From: Chrysemys picta bellii
Lineage: Eukaryota > Chordata > Testudines > Emydidae
Direction of reading: 5' to 3'
NCBI RefSeq assembly: GCF_011386835.1
Contig: NC_088800.1
Location: 80,292,981-80,356,980 of the forward strand
DNA length: 64,000 nucleotides
Shown: one piece after another, positions 34,701-46,700 of the stretch
Layout: the number at the start of each line of letters is the position of its first letter
Numbering within the stretch: position 1 is the stretch's first letter
The notes under the pieces: model-generated
What the model saw: only the letters and a program-made list of their open reading frames with translations
Told to the model about the DNA's origin: nothing
Database searches by the model: none
Program-made: the position numbers and the translations under genes

Positions 34701-37700
34701 GGAAATAGCATCCAAATATTCAACCCTCCACGCAAGTGCCCTGGACTCCTATTCCCCATCCTGCATACAGGTACTGTACTTACATGCTGATCTGAAAGGA
34801 ATGCTTATTTTGCCTTGAACGCTGCTGATCACCACAATGTGGCCTTGTTGTCTTTTGATCATGGAGGGCAGAAGAGCTAGAGAGAGGGGGGGAGACTCAG
34901 TCAGAAGAACAATAATTGCTGTTACTGCTACCCAGAATCAGTGTTTATAAGAGCAGTGCCACTACGAAACCTGGGGTCATCTAAGGTCTGCTGATCCAAT
35001 TTAGGAGCAGGGTCAGGGGACACTGGTTAACAAGATGCTCACGTTAAAATGAAAGCCCCTTGTTAGGCCCCAGATTAAGCAATGCCAAGAAGGTCCATTC
35101 TCTCCTGGTTCTTCTCCCCTCCTCCCCCCCCCCCCCGAAATCTTCCAGCTCCACTTGAGACTGCAATACCAGAGGCACCCTCCATCATGAACTATTCTAC
35201 ACACTCCTAATGACTCATGAACCATCCTCCTTGGAGTCAAAAGGGTTGTGTGCACCATGATTGTCACTTTAAACCTGAACACTAACTGCAGCTTCAGCTG
35301 GGATAGCAAACCTGGCTATTGCAGTCTGGCTGTGCTCTCTGGGCTTCTACCAGGGCAGAGGGGAGAACAAGGCATTCCTTGAAATGTTTACTGAGCTAGA
35401 ATCAGAGGAGGTTTGAAGAGCAAGGTAGATAGACTTTACCAAATGTTTGTGCACCATCGAACGCAATATGCCCTGATCTTGACCACCAAGCACTACAATA
35501 ACACACAGCGCCCCCCCAGCATAAGGTCATGGATAAGAGTACAACAGATTCTAGTTAAGCCAAAGCAACTAAGCACAGGTCACAGAAGACAGGCTCTGCT
35601 GAGCCCATCTGAACTCTGGGCAATTTTAGGCAGGACTGGAGGGTTTACATTCTACAGCAAAAGTGGCAGGATGCACCAGGGAGCCACAGAAACGTTACAA
35701 GGCGGGGGAGAGGCAAATCACTTGTGTAGAGAAAGAAATGCTATCAAGAAGGGTGTGTCTGTCTTTTTCTAACCCTCTATGGCTTGGCAGAAGGAAACTC
35801 CTCTTGGAAGTCATAAAAGGGGCTTTTGCTCTTGATTTCAATATTTCTAAACTTGTGTCAGGTAACCACTTCCCAGATGGATCCCAGTTTTGCGGTCTAC
35901 ACAGAAACTTTTCCAAACCAGACTAAAACAAAATAGTGCTGTCACCAGGGATACACAAATAATATGGGTACGCAACAATTACAGAAGAAACTATCCTAGT
36001 GCAAGGGCCTCTGAGAATTGAGAGAGCAAAGAGAGTTCAGGAGTTTTTTTCTGAAGAATCTTAATAGGATTAAGAATGGGTGGCAACGTAAAGTGGAGGG
36101 CAATGGTAAGCAGTTAGAACAGCTGGAGAGGCAAGGACAAGGGGCAGGGGTAATCCCCATCTGAAGAACTAAGCAACAGCCCAGCCTGAATGCATGAGGA
36201 AGGGATAAGTGGTGTATACCTTTTGTGAATGCTATAGGACCAAAGTAGTTGGTTTCCATCACTTTTTTGTCCACATCCATCCCAGTGTCCAATATCGTGC
36301 CTCGGTAACTGATCCCTGCATTGTTGATCAGTATGTCCACATGACCCACACACTTCAGGATCTCTTCAGCAGCACTTACTACCGTTTTAGTATCAGAGAG
36401 GTCAAAGATCACAGTGAAAGGTTTGTGTATCTGTGAACAAACTACATGTTAGGAAAAGGCTTCTTCTGGGCTCCTGACCATTTTGCCCATTCATTCCCAT
36501 TTTTTAGGGAGAAGGTGCAAAGAAGAGGACTGTCCCTTCAAAACTGAGAAGGCAGGAGCACCCAACCTTTGTCCAATCATAGGCTGCAGTGGCTACTTGC
36601 AAGGAACCCACAATCATCAATAGAGCAAATTTCCATTTCCTTTGGTATGGACTAAAGAAACTACAGATCCCAGCATGCAATGTTCCATCTTGCTCCACAA
36701 GGCTTTCTGCTCAAATCCGAAGAACTGCATGCTGGGACCATGTCAATCTCAGATCACACATCCATAGCATGGAGCAGTGATACTTAGACTGAGGCTTGGT
36801 AAATGAAAGAATGAAGTCATACTTCTGTGACTCTTTTGGGTAATGTTGATCCTTGAACACTGAGGTCTGAGTATTACTGGTATAGACGGTGCTGCCACTG
36901 GCCACATCTTAGAACTCTATGATCCTCACAACTGGGCCACCTCTTGATCTTCCCAGCACTGGAAATAACAAGGGTAATGAAATGGAGTGGCGCGGAGATC
37001 AATTTTCTACCTGTGATATCTTGTCAGGGACTGTCCCACGGAAGTCTATCTGGAAGAGTCCACTCTTCTTTCCTACCCACATCCTCCAAGCAGTCCCATC
37101 CTCAAACTACTGGGGATTTGAGCCGCAACTTTACAAACATGGATCACCCTTCTGCATTAGGGAAGGGTTAGTGGTGACGTGAAGGGTGGAAGTAGCAAAG
37201 ACAAAGAGCTATTTAATGAGGAAACTGGCCCAAGAGCACATCAGAAGATTCTTGTGTTGCTTAGAGTTGTGGAAGTAGATGTCAGAGTGCATGGAGGTAC
37301 CATACACACATCCCTCCAGTTTGTTCTGCCCTGCTTGGGCGGGAATGTGTTGATAGGACAGAGGGAGATACAGCTAAGGGCCTCGATTCTATGTTGCTCC
37401 ATTTCTGCACTTGGTGCAGGAACAAGGTGAAGGATCAAAAGGCAGCTTTAAGTCACCTTTGCATCTCCCTACGGCAGCTCTAAGTTGTGCCAACATGTAA
37501 CAGCCCTCTGTGGGCTAATAAACCAGTACAGAATAGCTGGAGTGCACTGCACTTTGGCCTGCTCCCAACACCAGCTGCCAGGCAGGGAGTGAGCAAGTGC
37601 GATCCCCCTGGAATCTCTCTTGCACCAAAGTGTTACTACTTTGTTAGATAAAATAACTCTGATACAGTCAGAGTCCCAGCCTGTTCTGTTAGCCTGGGAT

Positions 37701-40700
37701 TGTACCTGCACTGCTAAGAACCTTCAGTGGCCAGATACTACCCTTTTATCCAACCAATTTTATAGGTAGAGATCAAAAACAAAACTGAAGTCAGTTAAGT
37801 TACTCTGCCAGGGGTACAGGTCTCCATCCTGCATGCACAGACTTGGTTTGTTAGATCATGGATCATTTTTAAGATGGTTGACTCAAGAACATTTTCTGCA
37901 AGACAGGACACATCTCTAGATTATATTCCCATACATGCAGCATAAACTGCTGGTAATTGCAGCATTGCAACTTTCTCATTCAACAGGCAATTCTGCCTAT
38001 CCTGTAATGGCATGAACAGCAATCCCAGCACCAGGATGCAATAGCCCGTTCTCTCCCTACACTTACATTCTTTGCGTGATTGGCCTTGGCAGAGAGCTCC
38101 TGCACCAGGTCCTGTAGTCTCTCACCATTTCTGCCACAAAGCACCAATCTGGAACCAGCTGCATGGAAAGCTTTTGCACATTCTTTGGAGGAAGGGGATA
38201 AAAGAAGAGCAGATGTTTTAATGCCAGAAACAGATTTCGTATCGACTTTATAGCTGGAGACATGCACTAAAGATCCCATTAGCATGGGTTGGAGGTGGCC
38301 ATGTGGATCACGTGACCAAATCATCTCGCCAACAGAATCTTAAACTTATAGCAAGATGCATTTTCTTTATACCACATTTCTAATAGAAAAGCTTTTTATT
38401 TTTAAAGTAGCATCTTAATTTTTCATCTTTTGTCTGAAAAGCAAGGCTGCCTCAGAAGCATGAGTCCCAGCAGAAAGGCCTTGGAGTAAGAGAGAAGCTC
38501 TGTCTTTTAGAAACACTTGACCACTGTTAGGCAGTTGGTATGTCCTTCCATGCCCTTTGATCCTAACCTAATGAAGTAAGTCCCTTATTAATTACGCTGG
38601 ACTGCTTTGTGATGACATCTAAGGGTGTGGAACAATACGTTGCCAAAGGTAATTAGATGTGTCAATATATAAATAGCCCCGGGAAAAAGATGGCATACGG
38701 TCTGCTTGGGGTTTTAATGCAGCAGAGCCTGTAAGAGAGGAAAACTGATTGCATAATGGGCGGAACTAAAATTTTAAAAGGGGATAAGAACTTTGGGCTG
38801 GGAGGATCCCTTCTTGCTCCTTAGTTGAAAAGCAACAAGTAGCAAAGCGACTCCCAATAAACGCATGGTATTTAAATTGCAATACGCTACTTTGACTTCA
38901 AAGGTCTCTCCCAGGACACTGGTTCTGTCTCTCTTCCAAACAGGAAACATGATGCCCCTCCTGCCCCCTCACACCCACTTGCAGCTCTTCAGTTCTGACT
39001 GGCTGAGATGGGCATCCAGTCTATTTTGACCATTCCGCTAGTGAGATTGCTGCTCCTCAAGGACAAATCGAAAAGGTAGGTAGGATACACAAGCTGTACA
39101 AGTGACAATGAGAAGTCACAAGACAGCAGAAAGGACATTGTAAGCCCAAGAAGCTTTTTTAAGGCAATTCTGGGAAGAAGAATTATAGAGCACATCCACC
39201 CAGGCAGCGCAAAAGTCTCCCACTGACAAAAGCTACCCGGTCACATACTTGATGGCTGTTCAAATGCACCACCTTTGCGTTTTTTAAAGTTCTTAGCTCC
39301 TATTGACAATAGTGAGGTGGGGTGTTTGAACTTAAAATTTGCCCACTTGGGATTTGTACCCAAAGGGGAGAGAAGCATGCATAGAATCATGCCCCCTAAC
39401 TGTGGGCAGGAACAGACTGGGGAAAAGATAATCTGGAAGTACAAGAGGAGACGAGTCCAGATCACCAGCTCCAGAACGTCTTATAGAAATGGTCTGTGTC
39501 ACAGTTCTTGAGGTAACTGCACCTTTAAGTCCTTCGCATCCTCCTTGAGGTCACCCCACTTAGGTCTCAGGTTTCTAGGGAGTCCCAAAACACTCTCCCT
39601 ATTGACTGGGGATTTAGGCTGCAGTTTCTCTGGCAATTCTCTGTAATCCCCTCAGCAGGCCTGACTTTAGTTCAGTGCCTGCAGTCCTGTTCTCTCAGTG
39701 ACAATGACAGGGTTAACCAGGGACCAGCCAGCTTTCATAAAGCAAAGTATTTATTCAGAACAACAGCATTTCAGAGAAGACAAATCTTAAAACACTGAAC
39801 AACTCAGGTACACATGTCTAGCTTACCAAGGGTCACCCATCTTCCACACGGAGACCCTAGCAAGTTTTAAAAGATGCCAGGTCCTTTTGCAGGGCCTGTC
39901 CCTCACAGTCCCATGTAAGTTCTTGGATCAGATGTGAGTGGCCTCTCTCCCCCCCCATGTCAGGGGCATCATGTGATAAGGGTTTCAGTTCTTTGTTTAC
40001 TAGACCTCTTTAATCAGGTCAAAGCAGTCTATGCAATGTGAGGCTTCTCCAGACTTATTACCAACCTGGAGATTTGCATTAAATTGCCCCCCTCCTCCAA
40101 TGATTTTAGTTCCTGTATAAAACTCCTGTAACTTTCCCATGAAGCCAGAATATAATCCCTAGCCCATACGAATACATCTAGCATTTATAAAGTTGACATA
40201 AGAATCTTTGAATTTTCCATGTATCTGTAGAATCTATCAGTCTGCTCTCCTGGCTTTCCCAGTATGTTAGGTGGGCAAAGGCCCCTGACAGCATAGGGTC
40301 TCTGCTACCAGTTATTCACTTCAATGAGCTCTCAAGTTTACATAAACAAACAATAGGGGCCTTTCTAGTAAGGGCTGAGGTATGCTATCCTACATGGAAG
40401 TGTGTAGCTGTGACTGGTTTGGATGTACAGCTATTCCCATTACCTCTCCAAGGTGCAAAGGCACAGAACCGTTCTGCTCCGTGCTGTTACATGCTCACAA
40501 GGGTGTGGCTCTGAACAAACATTTCCTCTTCACTCATAGCTCTCTGCACCCCAGCTTCCCGCCACCTTGCAGTGCGCTTGGAGACCCACCTTTCCCCAGG
40601 CCAGATGTAGCTCCTGTGATCACCACTACTGCATCCTGGAGGTAGGCTCGCATCCTCATTCGCTGCAGCAGCCTGAAGAGGGCGAAGAGCCCCACACTGC

Positions 40701-43700
40701 CGAGAAGCAGTGGGACAATGGCTGTGAAGGTGAGATCCATGAGCTTCCCTCTGGGAATGTTCTTCCTAGAGCTACAAAATGAAAGCAAATGAGCATTTCA
40801 CAGCCAGAAAAGCTAGGAAGAGATTGAAACCTGTAGGTCACCCTTTTTCCCTTAATCTGTTGACCAGATTAAGACGCTAACGTACACTTAACCCACTCTC
40901 TGCCCCCCACCCTGGCCCCTCTCCAGCACACAGGACCCAGTTTTCATGTGGACACATTCAGGGAAATGTCAAAATCCTGCACAAAATTGGTAGTATCATG
41001 TAAATGGCCATTTTAGACACTTAAATGCCAATTTGAACATCACAACAGGACATTTGGTTTTGGACATCTTAAAGTACCATGTTACAAAGTTAGGCTCAGA
41101 GATTCCATTTCCAACGGCCTCCCTTTCTCTCATTTTACATTTTTGTTCACTCTCTGCATTTGTTTTCTTGTGCATGACACAGTTGGACCACATGCTCCTT
41201 GGGCTGGGAAGAGCCTGCTCATCTATGGTACTATAAAACATCTTAGATTTTTCTATAGCATTCATCACCACAGTATCGAAATGCGGATCATAACAGACAA
41301 GTACCTATACATTATTCCAGGTGGATATAAGCCAATCCACTTGTGGGGTGGGCGGGTTCCTGAGCCCGGAAGTCTATGCAGCAGCCCTGCATCTTGAGAC
41401 CCTTGAGCCTGAGTCGACTGGCATGGGCCAGCCGCGGGTTTTTCTTTAATGTGTAGACATACCCACAGAGAACAAGAGGAGGTCAGGATCTAGAGTTTGA
41501 GTGCAAAACTGGGAGGCAAGAGCCCTGGCACTGACCTTTGTGTTTGGAACAAGTTATGGCAGGGTAGATATTCAACTCCCATTTAGACATCTAAGCTGTT
41601 TTCACTGGGAGCTGGCCACTTAATTGAGGTGCCTATAAGGGAGCTGAGCTATTCTGAAAATCTGGCCCTTAACCTCTTTGCCTCCGTTTCCCCATAAGTT
41701 CAGTGGGGATAGAATACCTTTTAACCAGTTTTACAATGACTGTGATAACCACCCTAGTCTACAAGATATGGACAATTCCCATGTGTTATCTAAAGCAATT
41801 CTGCAGTGTCCAAGTTCACACTGATTAGAATTACCTACTGCACCAGGCTGTTGTGGGGACCAGTCATCTAGTTTACTGACCAAAAAAAAAAATCAGCTGC
41901 TTTTTAATTTCATTGAGCTATCCCCTTGTTTTTGCATTCTGAAAGAGCATAAATGAGTGTCTGACTCACCACCTCTGTACACCTCACTTCTTATTCATCT
42001 CCTCCCTAAACTAGGCAGTTCTGTCTTTTTAATTCCCTCATCTGGAAGCCTTTCTGTACCTCTAATCATTTTTGTTGCCCTTTTTTCTATTATTTCCATA
42101 TTTATGCATGGGGAAACTGGACAAGTGACCTAATCTCCACCTCAAGATCACAGTGAACCAGATGCACAACCAGCAGCAGGACTTTGATTTTACAATTTCC
42201 AGGAAGAAAGAACTGGAGAAACAGGGGGGATACGACTAATCAGAGATACCTACCTGAATAGGAAGGCTTGCCAGCCACCAAGAGACTCTGAGGATGGAAT
42301 TGGAATGGAATTCTATAAACAAGAATCCCAGGACAAAGAAAGCCCCAACTCAGTCAGGCTTGAGACCTCAGGACAGAGATCAGGGACAACATGGTTGATC
42401 TTAATGGTCTTGGAGAGGAATAAGCATAGGAAAGAATTGCTAAAGTACCTCAGACCTAGATCACTAAACTCTGCTCCAATTTCAGGATCAACTTACAGGT
42501 TAAAAAAAAAAACACTCGTTTCTTTGACTTGTAAAACTGAACAAGCTTAATATGGAAGTCACTGAAACAGTAAATATGGAAGAGGAATACTAAGACGTCA
42601 TGTTTACATAGGCTTTTGTTTAGGCTCACAAACACACTTTAGCCCTTTCTTTGTTGTATTATGTACCAAGTACATCTCATCTGCAGTGCTGGAACAAGTC
42701 AGCGCTTTGGAAAACATCACTATGGCATAAGAGTTGCAGCAGTGGCCAACAGTGAAATCATTAACAAGAGAATGAAAAAACATAACAACATGGATACCAG
42801 CAACTAACCCCGTTCCTCACAGTCACATGACTTGGGGTAAAAAGGCTTTGCAGAAGAAGGTGACTTGTGTATATGTGGTTCCCTATTGGCTGGTGAAAGC
42901 TCCCAGTGATCTGCCGTTTTCTTCACTTGTGGTTTTTGAGAATCCAATTAAAGCAAAAGGCAGCACCAATAGAAAATGGATAGGAAGTAAAAAACTACAA
43001 ACCCTCTTGTAAACATCCGCGCCCAAGGAACAACCGTCTCGGATTCCATTGTCAACAGAGAAAATACCTTAGTCCACTCTGGGTCTCTTGGTGCTGGAGG
43101 ACAGTTTGCCCCAAGTAAACACGGCACCAGGTAACTGTATTCCATTCGCCGTTCTACAGTCTATTTTTCTATGGGGAGAGCAAAGGTCCTTCATTCAATC
43201 AAGAACATCAGCAGGGACCAACACCGCCAGTGGAATTTAAAACCATTAAGGAATTGCCCAGCAATGAATTATGGAAATAAGGACAGAATGGCATGGCCTG
43301 ATGGCCCCACCATTCAGGACATTTTAGGATTGATTCAAGGAGGGAGCTACTCTCCTGGCCATCTGGGGTTGGAAACTCCAGGGAGGGTTTCGCTCACTAG
43401 TCATAGCTTGACTAGAAAACCCTGTCCTACCTTGCTTTCTGGTCAATATATGGAATAGCATGTGCTGTGGAGTATCAGAGGGAATCTGGACACTGCTTGA
43501 TAGTCCCTAAATGCATAAAAGGGGTGGACAGAAGTAGCTCCTACTATCTGCCACTTAGACTAACTTCCTGATGGAAAGGATTTCAGTGGTTCATGAAAGG
43601 CAAGAATACCTCTCACCTTGGCCACTACTGCAGCTCCCATTAAAGTCAACAGAATTCCCTTTTAATGGGAAATAGATCTAGCCCTTAGTTGTTGTGTCCA

Positions 43701-46700
43701 GTCTCCCAGCAATGACCTGCTGTTGAGAGTTTAGATACAGATAGCGATTGACAGATAGTTTGGAGGCAGACCCAACCTGGAATGGATGGCCACAGAAACC
43801 AAGGAATTCAGTACAGGGTGTGCTCTCGTTTATTAAGCAGGGTACTATCAATTTCACTGAGCACAGCATCTTTGCTGACACAACAGGGTATCAGAATGTG
43901 CCCTGATCAGTTTTCTTGAGGTTTACTTGGTGGAGGGGTTGAAGGAATGAGTAGTTGTGAACTGGGGAAGGAATACAGGCTAGGGATCAACAAGGACTTT
44001 ATCCACAGCACAAAATGTCAAGTTGTAATACTCAAAAGGTTGTGGGAAGAAGGTCAGAAGGCCTAAAACCTGATGAAATTTCAGAGTAACTAAAGGGATC
44101 TCAGGAAGAGATACGAGGAGGCAGCCCATATTATCTACCCTGCTGGTTAATTTAAGATACAATGGGCGTACCCCAGACTTCCAGCTTCAAAGTTAAAGAT
44201 CCCAGCATCACCATTCCAAGACTTGGATCCACTACCTTTTCCTGACAGCTAGAAGAAAGGTTTAAGATGACACCAAATTATCTGGAGAAGAGGGGACTCC
44301 AAGCTCATAACTGTTGCAAATCACTGATCATAACTCTCACAACCCCCAAAAGCACAGAAGAACATACAGTTTGCTGGGGAGGAGAAAGGAACTTGAACAG
44401 GAGGGTAAATAAAAACTGTAATGAATATAAACAAATACAAATTATTGGGAACTTGTCAAAAAGACTAAATAGTATAAAACAGATCACAGCCACACATGCA
44501 AATAATTTCCCCCCTCAAACCAAACCAAACAGAAGGTAGTAGAAGTCAGAGGAGTGAAAGGGTCTGCCTATCAAGTACAAGAGAGCACTAAAGCCCCAAA
44601 GACAAGTTAACGTACCAAGGGGCTCTATGAAAAACCACAAACCTAAGACAGTTATATGGTGAAGAACTGTCTCTCATAATACCTATTCTCCTGTAACTCC
44701 AGCTTCCTAGAATCACGTTGTACTTTACGTGACAAATGGTAGCAACTGGGAGGGTATTTTTAGAAAGTGAAGGGTCTCATTTAAAAAATAAAACAAAAAG
44801 AGAGAAGAGCCCCTATGTAGGGGAGTGACTGTGCTGGAAGAAGTGCAGACCTGTACTGTGATAGCTACTGTCTTTGGTCTAAAGAAAGTACAATCTCCTA
44901 CCTTTGAAAAGAGCTCCCTTGCCAGCAGTGGCTCTCTGTGATAGTGTCTCCCTCTGGTCTGGTGACACGGGGCAGACAGATCTAAATTGGGAAGTGGCAG
45001 GGGGCCAAGCAGCCACTTTCACTCCAACACTGGCAGGAAATTGCCAAGAACAGCCTCTAGCAACAGACCTCAGGAACACTGTCTGTGACCTTGGAGATGT
45101 GAGGGTCATTTAGGTTCCCTTGCTTATATAGATATAGAGAAGAATGAGAAATAAACAAAAAATAATCTTTGAAGAGAGAGCAGCTGAATTTTTTAAGCTG
45201 GTGCTGATGGGGCTCAAGCGAACAGCTACCACGAAGAATAATGAATTTTATGTACTTTGCAGGGGCAAGGAAAGACTCATGGATCAGCTGGGATCTCTGC
45301 AGAGTAGGAGCATGTTCGAAACGTAGTTCAGCTCTCCAGTGGAGTAGAGAACCTGAAACTGGATCTCACTACATTCAAAAAACAAAACCCTCCTTTCTCT
45401 CCATCCATGAGATGTCCCAGTGTCTTAAGTGCTTGGCCCAGGGCTGTTTGTTTCATATCAGTTTATCTCTTTATTGAGCCAAACACTTTGGAGAGGAATT
45501 TAAATCACACCTCAGATAAGCTAAGACTTTTAAAAACTGATATGGAAACATCACCTATTAAACTGTTACAATGATCTCATGAGGAGTGAACAGCAATTTT
45601 TAGTTGGTAACAAACTCAGAACTTCCATGTGACCACATGAGAGTTCTCTGCAAATGACAGACTGAGGCTCAAAGACTAATTCAGAATTTGATAAGAAAAA
45701 CATATAGGTGTAACAGTGAAGTGATTAAATCCATGTTGTACCAAGGGGGCTTGGCCTTCCCCGCCCGCCCCTTGGTGGGCAAAGCCAGGACACCCATGCC
45801 AGTCCTGCCAGAAGCAGAGGGGCAGGACAGAAAGAATAAAAGGCAGGCCCTGCAGCTCAGTTGGGCTGGATCTGCTGGAGGAGACAGATGGCTCCTGCCA
45901 GGGACTGAGCCCAATCGGGACCTCTACAGCGATGAGGACCCAGAGAGCTGCCATTAGCAGTGTACCTCGGGGAATTGGAGGAGAACCCCGAACAACAGGT
46001 ATACCATGAGGGGAGTATAGGAAGTAGCCCAGGGATACCAGATGTTAGTCCGGTTGTGGTGTTGCCTGAATCCAGGTCAGTGTTTGAGTCGGATCCCCAC
46101 TGACCCAGTGGTGAAAACCTCCACCACTATTAAGGCCCTGGGCTGGGACCTGGTGCAATAGGCTGGGCCAGGATCCCCCTATCCCTTGCTGCCAACCCCA
46201 CCCCTGGGGTGGCACCTCCCTACCTTAGGCCAACAGACAAGCATTTGTCTGCTCTCTGGCAGAGCCAGGATTTCCGATTGTTTGGTGCTCCGGCCCTGCT
46301 TGAGGGGCCTAGAGGACCAGGGCCTAAGGGGTGGTCTACACTACGGGAGGGGATCAATCTAAGTTACACAACTTCAGCTACGTGAATAACGTGAATAACG
46401 TAGCTGAAGTCGACATACTTAGATCTACTTACTGCGGTGTGTCGACGGGAGACACTCTCCCGTCGATTCCCCTGGCGCTTCTCATTGATGTGGAATACTA
46501 GAGTCAACGCTAGAGCGATCAGCGGTCAATTTACATCAGACACAATAAATAGACCCCCGCTGGATCGATCGCTCCCCGTCGATCCGGCCGGTAGTGTAGA
46601 CAAGCCCTTAGAACAGGGGTGGGCAACTTTTTGGCCCAAGGGCCACATCTGGGTATGGAAATTGTATGACGGGCCATGAATGCTCACGAAATTGGGGGTT

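Noticed and set aside
45688..45957. 89-codon + frame as a gene
   Set aside because: It lies in a repeat-like region, has no recognised domain and no splice context, and similar frames exist on the other strand.
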